From Amarobacter sp035326025 (lineage in GTDB: Bacteria; Chloroflexota; Dehalococcoidia; Tepidiformales; Tepidiformaceae): a DNA stretch of 64,000 nucleotides. Positions 38,678-46,435 of this stretch are shown here, in pieces (the first letter of the stretch is position 1; each line of letters starts with the position of its first letter). The position numbers and the translations under genes are program-made. The DNA lies in contig DAOKYT010000001.1 in NCBI GenBank assembly GCA_035326025.1, forward strand, positions 1 through 64,000, written 5' to 3'. Under the pieces are notes generated by a model, which saw only the letters and a list, made by a program, of their open reading frames with translations, did not search any database and was not told the origin of the DNA.

Positions 38678-39655
38678 GTGAAGAAGTTCAGCCTGCTTGT
38701 CCTGCTCGTCGTGGCAGCGTTTTCCACCCTCCTTCTGGCGTGCGGCGGCGACGACGACGACACTCCCGCCGCCACGGCCACGACTGCCACGACTGGAGAC
38801 ACCACGCCCCAGGTCCAGGCGTCGCCCACCACCGACCCCAACGCCTACGCCCGCCCGGAGCTCCTTGTGGAGTCGGCTCAGCTGGAGAAGTTGCTTGGCG
38901 ACCCGTCCCTTGTGATCGTCGACCTTCGCAAGAAGGAGTCGTACGACGCCGGGCACATTCCCGGGGCGGTGTGGTACGACACCGCCTTCCTGAAGGACCC
39001 GGACGAGAAGCTCTACGTCATCAACGAAAAGCTGTTCGCCGAAAAGGTCGGTGAGATCGGTATCGATACCACGAAGAAGGTCGTCGCCTACGACGATGGC
39101 AACGGTCTGTGGGCCACCCGGTTCTGGTGGGTGCTCTGGTACTACGGCCACGAAGGCTCGGTGCTCAACGGTGGCTTCGCCAGGTGGCAGAAGGATGGCC
39201 TCGCCGTTTCCAGTGAAGCACCGGCCGTGACGAAGGCCGTGTTCAAGCCCGCCGTCAACGACGAGGTGATTTGCGCGCTCGACTACGTCGAAGCCAGGGC
39301 AGACAACCCCGACCCCAACGTGGTCATCCTCGATGTCCGCTCGCCCGCTGAGTTCACCGGCGCCGATGTCCGCGCGGCCAAGGGCGGACACGTGCCGAAC
39401 GCCGTGAACCTCGACTGGACGCGCTCACTCACCGAGACCCAGCCCCAGGTGTGGAAGACCGCGGCGGAGCTTCGCAAGCAATTCGAAGAAGCGGGAATCA
39501 AGCCCGGCGCCGAGGTCATCACCTACTGCCAGACCGGCGTGCGTGCCGCACACTCCCTCTTCACCCTCCGCCTGTTGGGCTACGACGGCCTGAAGAACTT
39601 CGACGGGTCGTGGCAGGAATGGGGCAACAACAAGGACACGAAGGTCGAGCGCTAA
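38678..39655 (+). CDS. Two-domain rhodanese (sulfurtransferase) lipoprotein
   Basis: A 325-residue sulfurtransferase anchored outside the membrane: signal peptide with lipobox LLLAC (Cys22), then an Ala/Thr/Asp-rich linker. The first rhodanese domain (about 60-180; LVIVDLRKKESYDAGHIPGA) has no active-site cysteine, with DDGNGLWATR in its loop. The second (about 195-315; VVILDVRSPAEF) has the active-site CQTGVRA with C284. This arrangement is like TST/SseA enzymes. The GTG start follows TTTAGGAGTC. In the operon it could move sulfur from thiosulfate to acceptors at the cell surface, before or beside import. Confidence 0.9.
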   Translation: MKKFSLLVLLVVAAFSTLLLACGGDDDDTPAATATTATTGDTTPQVQASPTTDPNAYARPELLVESAQLEKLLGDPSLVIVDLRKKESYDAGHIPGAVWYDTAFLKDPDEKLYVINEKLFAEKVGEIGIDTTKKVVAYDDGNGLWATRFWWVLWYYGHEGSVLNGGFARWQKDGLAVSSEAPAVTKAVFKPAVNDEVICALDYVEARADNPDPNVVILDVRSPAEFTGADVRAAKGGHVPNAVNLDWTRSLTETQPQVWKTAAELRKQFEEAGIKPGAEVITYCQTGVRAAHSLFTLRLLGYDGLKNFDGSWQEWGNNKDTKVER

Positions 39656-39677
39656 GCCCGCGCCCGTTCCGCCGGCA

Positions 39678-39705
39678 CGAAGGGGAGGTCTGGGCCTCCC
39701 CTTCG
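39678..39705 (+). terminator. Hairpin after the sulfur operon
   Basis: A perfect 11-bp stem CGAAGGGGAGG/CCTCCCCTTCG with a 6-nt loop TCTGGG, 22 nt after the rhodanese stop. No T tract follows. Confidence 0.6.
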
Positions 39706-39847
39706 GCGATCCCCGGCGGCCCTCCCACTCAGGCGGCCGGTGTTCGCAAAATGCCCGGACGCCCATCGTGAAGCCCTCGCTGGCCAACCAATACCCGCGC
39801 GAGACCGGGGACGCCCGCACGCCGGTGCGCTCCGCTGCCAGCGGCGG

Positions 39848-39853
39848 TAGGCT
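39848..39853 (+). promoter_or_regulatory. -10 hexamer TAGGCT before the crotonase-like gene
   Basis: TAGGCT ends 7 nt before the ATG at 39861. No ribosome-binding site is seen. Confidence 0.35.
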
Positions 39854-39860
39854 ACGCTCC

Positions 39861-40628
39861 ATGCCCATCCGAACTGAACGCCGCGACCGTACGCTCCTGG
39901 TCACGCTCGACCGACCCCACGCAATGAACAGCATCGACGCCGAAATGTACCGCCAACTCGGCGAAGTCTGGGACGAATTCGAGCGGGATGACACGCTGCT
40001 TGTGGCTGTGGTCACTGGCGCGGGAGAAAAGGCATTCTGCTCCGGCCGCGACCTGGTGAAGAGCGCCCAGGATGTCTCGAACGACTGGAGCCAGCAGCGT
40101 GGCGAGGGGAGGCTCACACCCGAGGGCATCTGGAAACCCGTCATCGCGGCGATCAACGGCCACTGCCTGGCGGCCGGGCTCGCTCTCGCGCTCGGGTGCG
40201 ACCTGCGTGTCGCGAGCCCCAACGCAACGTTCGGCACGATGGCCGCGAAACGGGGCATCGTGGCCGGTGGGGGCCAGACGCAGCGGCTGGCGCGCTACAT
40301 CCCCTTCGGTATCGCCATGGAAATGATCCTCTTCGCCGAGCGTATCAGTGCCGAGGACGCGCTCCGCCACGGGCTGGTGAACCGTGTCGTGCCGCGGGAG
40401 GAGCTGCTGCCCTTCGCCCTCGGGTGGGCAGAGAAACTCTGCGAGAACGCCCCCCTGGCCGTCCAGGCAATGAAGCGCGCTGCCTACGAAGGTGGCTGGG
40501 ATATGACCCTCAGCGAAGGCATGCGGCTCGAAGCGCGGCTCTACGCCGAGATCATGAAGACCGAAGACGCCGCCGAGGGAGGCCGCGCGTTCGCCGAAAA
40601 GCGCGCCCCCCGGTTCCAGGGGCGCTGA
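39861..40628 (+). CDS. Crotonase-fold (enoyl-CoA hydratase-like) protein lacking both hydratase glutamates
   Basis: A 255-residue crotonase superfamily member: LLVTLDRPHAMNSIDAEMY, VVTGAGEKAFCSGRDL (oxyanion-hole region), PVIAAINGHCLAAGLALALGCDL, ATFGTMAAKRGIVAGGGQTQRL. By alignment to rat enoyl-CoA hydratase from memory, the positions of Glu144 and Glu164 are A108 and A128, so ordinary hydration is unlikely; other crotonase reactions or a non-catalytic role remain. It ends one base before the start of a CoA-transferase gene, so they are one operon. ATG 39861 fits the family start. Confidence 0.85.
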   Translation: MPIRTERRDRTLLVTLDRPHAMNSIDAEMYRQLGEVWDEFERDDTLLVAVVTGAGEKAFCSGRDLVKSAQDVSNDWSQQRGEGRLTPEGIWKPVIAAINGHCLAAGLALALGCDLRVASPNATFGTMAAKRGIVAGGGQTQRLARYIPFGIAMEMILFAERISAEDALRHGLVNRVVPREELLPFALGWAEKLCENAPLAVQAMKRAAYEGGWDMTLSEGMRLEARLYAEIMKTEDAAEGGRAFAEKRAPRFQGR

Positions 40629-40629
40629 C

Positions 40630-41823
40630 GTGAACGGGCCGCTCGAAGGCATTCGGGTCCTTGACTTTACCTGGGCTCTCGCGGGCCCCTTCGCGACCAT
40701 GCAACTGGCAGACCTCGGCGCCGAGGTGGTGAAGGTCGAATACCCCGAGACCCACGAGAAGGAACGGGGCTTCGGCCCCTACGCCGATGGCATCTCCACC
40801 TTCTTCTTCAGCGCCAACCGCGGCAAAAAGGGCATCGCCATCGACCTGAAGGCGCCCGAGGGCAAGGACCTCGTCAAGCGTCTCGCGCGCCAGGCCGACG
40901 TGGTCACCGAGAACTTCCGGCCGGGCACCATGGATCGGCTCGGCCTTGGGTACCGCGCGCTCCGCGAAGTGAACCCGGGGCTCATCTACGCTGCCCTCAG
41001 TGGGTTTGGCCAGACCGGCCCGTACAGCGCGATGGCCGCCGTCGATGCCGTCGCCCAGGCCATGGGCGGGACCATGTCGCTCAACGGCGAAAAGGATGGG
41101 CCGCCGATGCGCGTCGGTGTGAGCATCGGCGACATGGTGGGCGGCCTCTACCTGGCCGTTGGCATACTGGCCGCGCTCCGCGCTCGCGACATAACCGGCG
41201 AGGGTCAGATGCTCGATGTCGCGCTCATGGAGGCCCAGATGGCGCTCTGCGAGAACGCCATTGTTCGCCACTCCGCGTTCAACGAGCACCCGACCCGCCA
41301 GGGGAGCCGCCACGCGCTCCTCGCGCCGTTCGGCCCCTTCCCCACCAGGGACGGATGGATCGTTATCGCCAATGTGAAAGAGTGGGAGCTCTTTTGCGCG
41401 CTCCTGGGCCGCGACGACATGGCCGTCGACGAGCGATTCGCAACGAACCGCTCCCGCGTCGAGAACATCGACCCCATGGAAGAGCAGCTGTGCGAGACGC
41501 TCGCCCGGAAGACCACGGACGAGTGGTTCGCCCTGCTCGAACCGGCGAACGTCTGCGCCATTGGCAAGGTCAACACCATCGCTGACCTGTTCAACGACCC
41601 CCACGTGGCCGCGCGCAACATGCTGGTGGACATCCCCATGCCCTACGGCAAGCCCGGCTCCCTGACGTTGCCCAATTCCCCCATCCACCTTTCCGCCACA
41701 CCCACCACGGTCGGTCGCCCCATGCCCGAACACGGCGGAAACACCACGGAGGTACTGAGCGCGTGGATCGGGATGCCGGCCGGCGAGATTACGGCGCTTC
41801 GAGCGAGCGGTGTCATCAAGTAG
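40630..41823 (+). CDS. Class III (CaiB/BaiF/Frc) CoA-transferase
   Basis: A 397-residue family III acyl-CoA transferase: LEGIRVLDFTWALAGPFATMQLADLGAEVVKVE, SANRGKKGIAIDLK, TENFRPGTMDRLGLGY, SGFGQTGPYS and the likely catalytic aspartate D139 in AAVDAVAQAMGG. These enzymes swap CoA between a dicarboxylate or carnitine-like acid and an acyl-CoA. GTG 40630 lies one base after the crotonase stop, so translation is coupled. Substrate unknown; the crotonase partner suggests acyl-CoA metabolism. Confidence 0.92.
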   Translation: MNGPLEGIRVLDFTWALAGPFATMQLADLGAEVVKVEYPETHEKERGFGPYADGISTFFFSANRGKKGIAIDLKAPEGKDLVKRLARQADVVTENFRPGTMDRLGLGYRALREVNPGLIYAALSGFGQTGPYSAMAAVDAVAQAMGGTMSLNGEKDGPPMRVGVSIGDMVGGLYLAVGILAALRARDITGEGQMLDVALMEAQMALCENAIVRHSAFNEHPTRQGSRHALLAPFGPFPTRDGWIVIANVKEWELFCALLGRDDMAVDERFATNRSRVENIDPMEEQLCETLARKTTDEWFALLEPANVCAIGKVNTIADLFNDPHVAARNMLVDIPMPYGKPGSLTLPNSPIHLSATPTTVGRPMPEHGGNTTEVLSAWIGMPAGEITALRASGVIK

Positions 41824-41979
41824 CCCCGAAGTCGGTCCGCTTCACGCTGCCGCGGCCATCGCCGCGCTATGATGGCCCCGCCAGCTCCGAGCCCACCGGC
41901 CCCACGGGGGAGTCGCGGAGCATCGGCCGGCAAGGAAAGGGCTTCAGCCAGCGCGCGCCGCGCCGAATGGAGGAGCCCC

Positions 41980-42753
41980 TTGTCCAGCCCCTGGAATCCA
42001 GCCCAGTACGAGCGATTCGCCAACGAGCGCACCCGGCCCTTCCTCGATCTCCTCGCCATGATCACGCCCATTCCTGGCGGTCGCGTCGTCGACCTCGGCT
42101 GCGGCACCGGCGAGCTGACCCGGTTGCTCCACGAGCGAACCGGCGCCGCCGAGACCGTGGGGGTCGATAGCTCCGAGACGATGCTGGCGAACAGCGCGGA
42201 GTTCGCCGGTGGTGGGCTCAGCTTCGAGCTTGCCGATATCGCGACCTACCGGCCGCCTGCGCAGTTCGACCTTGTGTTCTCAAACGCGGCGCTCCAGTGG
42301 GTGCCCGGCCATGCCTCGCTCATCCCGGCACTCGCCCGGCTCGTACGCGCCGGCGGACAGTTCGCCTTCCAGGTGCCCGCGAACGACGGCCACACGTCGC
42401 ATCTGACAGCGCGCGACGTAGCGGCCGAGGAACCATTCCGGTCCGCGCTCGGCGGGTACGAGCGTTCGTGGCCCGTGATGCCGCCCGAGTGGTACGCCGA
42501 ACAGCTCGATGCCCTCGGCTTTACCTCGCTCAACGTGCGCCTCCAGGTGTATGGCCACCACCTCCCCTCGCCGGCCGATGTCGTTGAGTGGGTGAAGGGT
42601 ACCTACCTGACCGGCTACGCCCAGAGGATGCCTTCGCACCTCTATGAGCAGTACCTGGTCCGCTACCGCCAGGTCCTGCTCGATCGCCTCGGAGAGCACC
42701 GGCCGTACTTCTACGCCTACAGGCGCATCCTCGTGCACGCGTTCCGGGCGTAG
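41980..42753 (+). CDS. tam: Trans-aconitate 2-methyltransferase-like SAM methyltransferase
   Basis: A 257-residue class I methyltransferase close to E. coli Tam (252 residues) in length and layout: WNPAQYERFANERTRPFLDLL, the SAM site VVDLGCGTGELTRLL, GVDSSETMLANS, FDLVFSNAALQWVPGHASLIP and a C-terminal LPSPADVVEWVKGTYLTGYA. Tam methylates trans-aconitate, a by-product of aconitase. The TTG at 41980 follows GGAGGAG with a 4-nt gap and matches the family start; the in-frame ATG at 41869 would add a low-complexity extension. The gene ends in TAG, part of a TAGAGT hexamer for the next gene. Confidence 0.85.
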   Translation: MSSPWNPAQYERFANERTRPFLDLLAMITPIPGGRVVDLGCGTGELTRLLHERTGAAETVGVDSSETMLANSAEFAGGGLSFELADIATYRPPAQFDLVFSNAALQWVPGHASLIPALARLVRAGGQFAFQVPANDGHTSHLTARDVAAEEPFRSALGGYERSWPVMPPEWYAEQLDALGFTSLNVRLQVYGHHLPSPADVVEWVKGTYLTGYAQRMPSHLYEQYLVRYRQVLLDRLGEHRPYFYAYRRILVHAFRA

Positions 42754-42756
42754 AGT
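42751..42756 (+). promoter_or_regulatory. -10 hexamer TAGAGT before the GNAT gene
   Basis: TAGAGT ends 7 nt before the ATG at 42764 and includes the stop codon of the upstream gene. It fits the leaderless layout seen elsewhere in the window. Confidence 0.35.
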
Positions 42757-42763
42757 GTTGCCG

Positions 42764-43237
42764 ATGGATGTCTCGATCGAGCCCGTGCGGTACGAGCATA
42801 AGGCGGTACTCCGCCGCCTGATCCAGCTCTACCTGTACGACTTCTCCGAGTTCGAACCGCTCGCCTTGAACGACCACGGCGAGTTCGACTATCGCTACCT
42901 CGACCACTACTGGGCACCGGAACCGGGCGAGGGACGGTATCCATTCTTCATCCAGGCCGGTGGCCGGCCGGTAGGGTTCGCGCTGGTCAGAGTGCTCAAC
43001 GGGGTCCATGTCGTGTCGGAGTTCTTCGTCATGCGCGGGCATCGGCGGGGAGGCATCGGCACGGCCGCCGCCAGGGCCCTGTTTTCCCGGCTGCCCGGCG
43101 AATGGCTCGTGCACCAGGTTCCCGCGAACCTCCCGGCCCAGGCGTTCTGGCGCCGCGTCATCTCTTCCGCGACGCGGGGCGACTACGCCGAGGTGGTCGA
43201 TGAAGGCGGAGTGACCCAGCGATTTCGCGTCGCGTGA
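42764..43237 (+). CDS. GNAT family acetyltransferase
   Basis: A 157-residue acetyltransferase-like protein: LIQLYLYDFSEFEPL, FIQAGGRPVGFALVRV, and the acetyl-CoA loop VMRGHRRGGIGTAAARALFSRLPG. The form resembles small GNATs annotated as predicted acetyltransferases acting on unknown small amines. ATG 42764 lies 7 nt after TAGAGT. Confidence 0.8.
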   Translation: MDVSIEPVRYEHKAVLRRLIQLYLYDFSEFEPLALNDHGEFDYRYLDHYWAPEPGEGRYPFFIQAGGRPVGFALVRVLNGVHVVSEFFVMRGHRRGGIGTAAARALFSRLPGEWLVHQVPANLPAQAFWRRVISSATRGDYAEVVDEGGVTQRFRVA

Positions 43238-43308
43238 TGCTCGCGAATGCCGGGCCGGGTTGACAGCCTCCTATACTGGTCATACCCAGAGCGGCAGGAG
43301 GTGTGGTT

Positions 43309-43746
43309 GTGTACGGATTCGTCAGCAGCGTCCTCGCCGAGAAGGGCCGCCAGGTCTACACGATCTCCCGGACTGCCACCGTTTCGGAGGCGGTCTGCGA
43401 GATGAACGAGAAGGGGGTTGGCTCCCTGCTTGTCATCGATGGGCGCCACCCCGTGGGCATCTTCACCGAACGGGATGTCCTCCGCCGCATCGTCGACGCC
43501 GACCGCGATCCTGCCCTTACCCGCGTCGGCGAAGTGATGACCCGCGACCTCGCGGCGATCGAGCCGTCGTGGCATGTCGAAGACGCTATGCGGCTTATGA
43601 CCGAAAGGCGCCTGCGCCACCTCCCCGTGATGGAAGGCGGCGAAGTTCTCGGCATGATCTCCATCGGCGACCTTCTTCGCTGGGTCACCATCAACCAGGA
43701 AGATCAAATCCGTGCGATGACCGACTACATCACCGGCCGCGCCTGA
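43309..43746 (+). CDS. Tandem CBS-domain protein
   Basis: A 145-residue protein made of two CBS domains (about 10-65 and 75-135): VYTISRTATVSEAVCEMNEKGVGSLLVID, GIFTERDVLRRIV, VMTRDLAAIEPSWHVEDAMRLMTERRLRHLPV and GMISIGDLLRWV. The pair forms a Bateman module that binds adenine nucleotides. It stands alone with no enzyme domain. GTG 43309 is chosen because AGGAGG (43296-43301) is 7 nt away; a GTG at 43303 would overlap that site. A TTGACA...TACCCA pair with 17-nt spacing (43260-43288) is a plausible promoter. Confidence 0.9.
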   Translation: MYGFVSSVLAEKGRQVYTISRTATVSEAVCEMNEKGVGSLLVIDGRHPVGIFTERDVLRRIVDADRDPALTRVGEVMTRDLAAIEPSWHVEDAMRLMTERRLRHLPVMEGGEVLGMISIGDLLRWVTINQEDQIRAMTDYITGRA

Positions 43747-43997
43747 ACCGTTTCACGTTCCAGGGTGTCGCCGCCCCGGCTGCGAAAGCGCCGGAAACCG
43801 CCAGGCTGCCCACCTGATTGCGTGCCCCCGGCACCCCTGAAGTGCGTCGCGGGACGTTCCCTTCGTCCGGGGTGTCGCCGCCGGGGCTGGCGTACCACCC
43901 GGCGCGTAGCTGCTCATCGTGGGTTGCCGCCGCCGGGAACGCCGGGAGCCCGGGCTATCCACCTGCCAGGGGCCGCCAGGCTCGTGCTTGAGGAAGA

Positions 43998-44246
43998 TCA
44001 CCTTCCGCTCGCCCGCCGCGAACTGGTGGCCGTCGCGGAAAGGCTCCTCGCGGGGACTGCCGGCCACCGCCGTGCAGGTTTCGCGGTTCTCGATGCGCGG
44101 AAGGACTCGCCCCCGGTGCCGCCCTGGATGTTCTCCTCCACGATGAAGGTGGCCTCACGCCGAGCGTCGAGGGCGTTCATCACCTCCGGCCGGCTCACGG
44201 TGATGGTTGCGACATGGTTATCCACCACCCACGAGATGAACTGCAT
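43998..44246 (-). pseudogene. Crotonase-family gene remnant
   Basis: The first 32 codons from ATG 44246 read MQFISWVVDNHVATITVSRP and then EVMNALDARREA, an unmistakable enoyl-CoA hydratase N-terminus. After that the family match is lost in all three frames: the remainder is Arg/Ala/Pro-rich, and another frame from 44067 contains AGERKVIFLKHEPGGPW, not recognised. The region 43747-43997 holds nothing else that I can support. I read it as the 5' end of a decayed gene cut or rearranged near the four-helix-bundle cassette. Confidence 0.55.
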
Positions 44247-44248
44247 GG

Positions 44249-44635
44249 TCAATTTTCGATTGCCGACTTCCGATTTCCGATTGACGCGCGCGCCTTCAGT
44301 GTGCGCTTGGATGCGACCGTCATCGCAAGGACCTCATCCGCCTCCTGACGGATTGGGGCGACGCGCACTTCAGGGGCGAGTCCACTCGCGACCAGGACGT
44401 CCAGCCAGTACAGCGTTTCATCAGCCTCCTCCTCCACGATCCCAAGCTTGGCGATGAGGTCGTTCACAGACCGGGCTCTGCATGAGGCTCGGTAGTTTGC
44501 CCCGACCGAGGTGGCCGACCGAATGAGTTGCCGCGCTATGACGTCCGCAGAACGGGTCCTCGGCAGTTCGTCGCTCAGCCGGATCGCTGCAAGGCCGATG
44601 GCTGTAGCCCGTTTGATGAAGGTCTGCTCATCCAT
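44249..44635 (-). CDS. Four-helix-bundle protein (S23/23S rRNA intervening-sequence family)
   Basis: A 128-residue member of the S23/TIGR02436 four-helix-bundle family: RATAIGLAAIRLSDELPRT, the family motif ARQLIRSATSVGANYRASCRARS, FIAKLGIVEEEADETLYWL-type helix (here DLIAKLGIVEEEADETLYWL), and a last helix. ATG 44635 starts at the family N-terminus. The last 10 residues, IGNRKSAIEN, are encoded by the left inverted repeat of the surrounding cassette. The fold is shared with proteins inside 23S rRNA intervening sequences and with Avd of diversity-generating retroelements. Function unknown; nothing else of a retroelement is present. Confidence 0.9.
   Translation of the reverse strand: MDEQTFIKRATAIGLAAIRLSDELPRTRSADVIARQLIRSATSVGANYRASCRARSVNDLIAKLGIVEEEADETLYWLDVLVASGLAPEVRVAPIRQEADEVLAMTVASKRTLKARASIGNRKSAIEN
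44258..44283 (+). repeat. Left inverted arm of the cassette
   Basis: Contains GATTGCC (44258-44264) and GACTTCCGATTTCCGATTG (44265-44283), the reverse complement of the right arm core. Confidence 0.85.
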
Positions 44636-44645
44636 TTGACCACCC

Positions 44646-44679
44646 CAATCGGAAATCGGAAGTCGCCGAATCGGCAATC
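44646..44679 (+). repeat. Right inverted arm of the cassette
   Basis: CAATCGGAAATCGGAAGTC (44646-44664), then 8 bases not present in the left arm, then GGCAATC (44673-44679), which runs into the stop codon of the neighbouring gene. Confidence 0.85.
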
Positions 44680-46324
44680 ACTTGAATTCGTAGCCGCCCT
44701 TCACGCCGGCCGGCTCCGGGTCGGTCAGCACGTTCACGCACGCCGGCTTGCCGCTGTTGAAGGCTCGCTCGATCGCGGCCTTGATCTGCTCCGGGTGTTC
44801 CACCAGCTCGCCGTGCCCGCCAAGCCCTTCCACGACCTTGTCGTACCGCGCGTTGTCGCCGAGCACCGTCGCGGGCGTCCGGCCCTCGCCGTACTGCGCC
44901 TTCTGCCCGACATAAATCTGGTGCCAGCAGCGGTCGTTCCCGATGACCGACACGATCGGCATCTTAAATCGCACGAAGGTATCGAAGTCGAAGCCGTTCA
45001 GCCCGAAGGTCCCGTCGCCATTCACCATCAGGACCTTCTTCTCCGGCACGGCCACGCTCGCCGCCATGCAGAAGCCCGTGCCGACCCCGAGGGTGCCGAA
45101 GGGGCCCGGGTCCATCCACTGGCCGGGGTTGTTCACGGGCAGCACGCTCGCCGCCAGGGCCACGATATCGCCGCCATCACCGACGACGATCGTATCGTCG
45201 TCCACGAACTCGGCGATTTCCTTACACAGGCGAAGTGGATGGATCGGCACGGCATCCGAGTTCATGAACACTTCCCGCTGGGCGTCGGCCTGCCCTTCGA
45301 GCCCGCGCAAGTACTGCATCCACTCCGCGTGGTTGCCCTTGCCAATCTCCCCCGTGAGTTGCAACAGCGCCTGCCGGATGTTCGCCTCGATGCCGATAGA
45401 GAAATCCCGGTTCCGCCCGATATCGCGGGGGTCGATGTCGATCTGGATGACCTTCGCTTCCGGGTTCCACGCTGGCGGCTGGCCGTACTTCAGCCGGAAG
45501 TCGATCGGCGTCCCCAGGATCACGATCACGTCGGCCTGGGCGAATGCCGGCTTGCGCGAGAGCGAGAAGAAGTTCGGGTTGTCCTGTCGCAGTGTGCCGC
45601 GACCCATCGCGTTCGTGTACACCGGCACATCGGCCGCCTTCGCGAATTCCGCCAGTTCCTTGTGAGCGCGGTGCCAGAACACCCCCGACCCGGCCATCAC
45701 CATCGGCTTCGATGCCCCCTTGATCATCGCCGCTGCCTGCCTGATCAGGTTCGGGTCGCCCATGATTTCGCCGGTGGGCCGGTAGTTGGCCGGCCATACC
45801 ACCGAATCCTCATCCACCCGCCCGAAGAGCACGTCCGAAGGCACCTGCAGGAACGTCGGCCCGTACCGCCCGGTCATCGCCTCGCGGAACGCCATCGCCA
45901 TGTAGTAGGGCAGCCGGCGCGTCTCGTACACCGTCTGCGACCACTTCGTGATCGGCTGCATCATGCCGCCGAGTTCGATGTCCTGGAGCGACCCCATGTC
46001 GTACTGGCGGAGCGGCGACCGCCCGCCAATGACTACCATCGGGCTCGATGCCTGGTAGGCATTCGCGACCGCGGTCACCACATCGGTTACGCCCGGGCCG
46101 GCCGTCACCACAGCCACTCCCGGCTTGAACGTGATGCGCGAGTACCCGTCGGCCGCATGCCCGGCCGATTGCTCGTGCCGCGTGTCCACGATCCCGATGC
46201 CGTTGTTCAGGCAACCCTCGTAGATGTTCTGCACATGGCCGCCAGAGAGCGTAAAGATGTGGCCGATGCCTTCCTGCTTGATCATGCGCGCGATGATTTC
46301 GCCGCCGTCGATCATGTTTCCCAT
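44678..46324 (-). CDS. ThDP-dependent enzyme, 2-hydroxyacyl-CoA lyase/acetolactate synthase-like
   Basis: A 548-residue thiamine diphosphate enzyme with the three usual domains: N-terminal PYR domain with catalytic E51 in TRHEQSAGHAADGYSR, a central domain (GASKPMVMAGSGVFWHRAH, VIVILGTPIDFRLKYGQ, VIQIDIDPRDIGRNRD) and the PP domain with GDGTFGLNGFDFDTFVRF...NDRCW for Mg-ThDP. FRLKYGQPPAW and the 550-residue length fit 2-hydroxyacyl-CoA lyase and oxalyl-CoA decarboxylase relatives better than IlvB, and there is no ilvN/ilvC nearby. ATG 46324 follows GAGGAA. A TATACT at 46363-46368 is a likely -10. Confidence 0.85.
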   Translation of the reverse strand: MGNMIDGGEIIARMIKQEGIGHIFTLSGGHVQNIYEGCLNNGIGIVDTRHEQSAGHAADGYSRITFKPGVAVVTAGPGVTDVVTAVANAYQASSPMVVIGGRSPLRQYDMGSLQDIELGGMMQPITKWSQTVYETRRLPYYMAMAFREAMTGRYGPTFLQVPSDVLFGRVDEDSVVWPANYRPTGEIMGDPNLIRQAAAMIKGASKPMVMAGSGVFWHRAHKELAEFAKAADVPVYTNAMGRGTLRQDNPNFFSLSRKPAFAQADVIVILGTPIDFRLKYGQPPAWNPEAKVIQIDIDPRDIGRNRDFSIGIEANIRQALLQLTGEIGKGNHAEWMQYLRGLEGQADAQREVFMNSDAVPIHPLRLCKEIAEFVDDDTIVVGDGGDIVALAASVLPVNNPGQWMDPGPFGTLGVGTGFCMAASVAVPEKKVLMVNGDGTFGLNGFDFDTFVRFKMPIVSVIGNDRCWHQIYVGQKAQYGEGRTPATVLGDNARYDKVVEGLGGHGELVEHPEQIKAAIERAFNSGKPACVNVLTDPEPAGVKGGYEFK

Positions 46325-46362
46325 GGATGGGGTTCCTCGCGATTCGGTGAAAATGTGGGGCG

Positions 46363-46368
46363 AGTATA
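46363..46368 (-). promoter_or_regulatory. -10 hexamer TATACT for the ThDP enzyme gene
   Basis: TATACT on the minus strand about 38 nt before the ATG at 46324, giving a leader of about 30 nt with a GAGGAA ribosome-binding site. This one has an ordinary leader. Confidence 0.5.
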
Positions 46369-46435
46369 GCCGCGCCGGGCACGGGTGTCCGGGCTTGTCC
46401 TGTGGGAAAGTACCGGTAGGAGGGAACGGAATACC

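Larger units (their letters stand above)
44251..44688. mobile_element. Inverted-repeat cassette carrying the four-helix-bundle gene
   Basis: A 0.44-kb unit bounded by inverted arms. The shared 19-mer CAATCGGAAATCGGAAGTC is at 44646-44664 and, inverted, at 44265-44283; a further GGCAATC pair lies outside (44673-44679 and 44258-44264), with 9 extra bases on the right. The arms have internal ATCGGAA direct repeats. The right arm begins at the stop codon (44678-44680) of the ThDP enzyme gene; the left arm encodes the C-terminal end of the small protein. No transposase is present, so it would be moved in trans, if mobile at all. Confidence 0.6.

Noticed and set aside
44249..44688. Diversity-generating retroelement (Avd plus repeats)
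   Set aside because: No reverse transcriptase, template or variable repeat is present; only the four-helix-bundle fold is shared.
44678..46324. Acetolactate synthase large subunit (ilvB)
   Set aside because: No ilvN or ilvC nearby, and the sequence resembles 2-hydroxyacyl-CoA lyase and oxalyl-CoA decarboxylase at least as well; left as a general ThDP enzyme.
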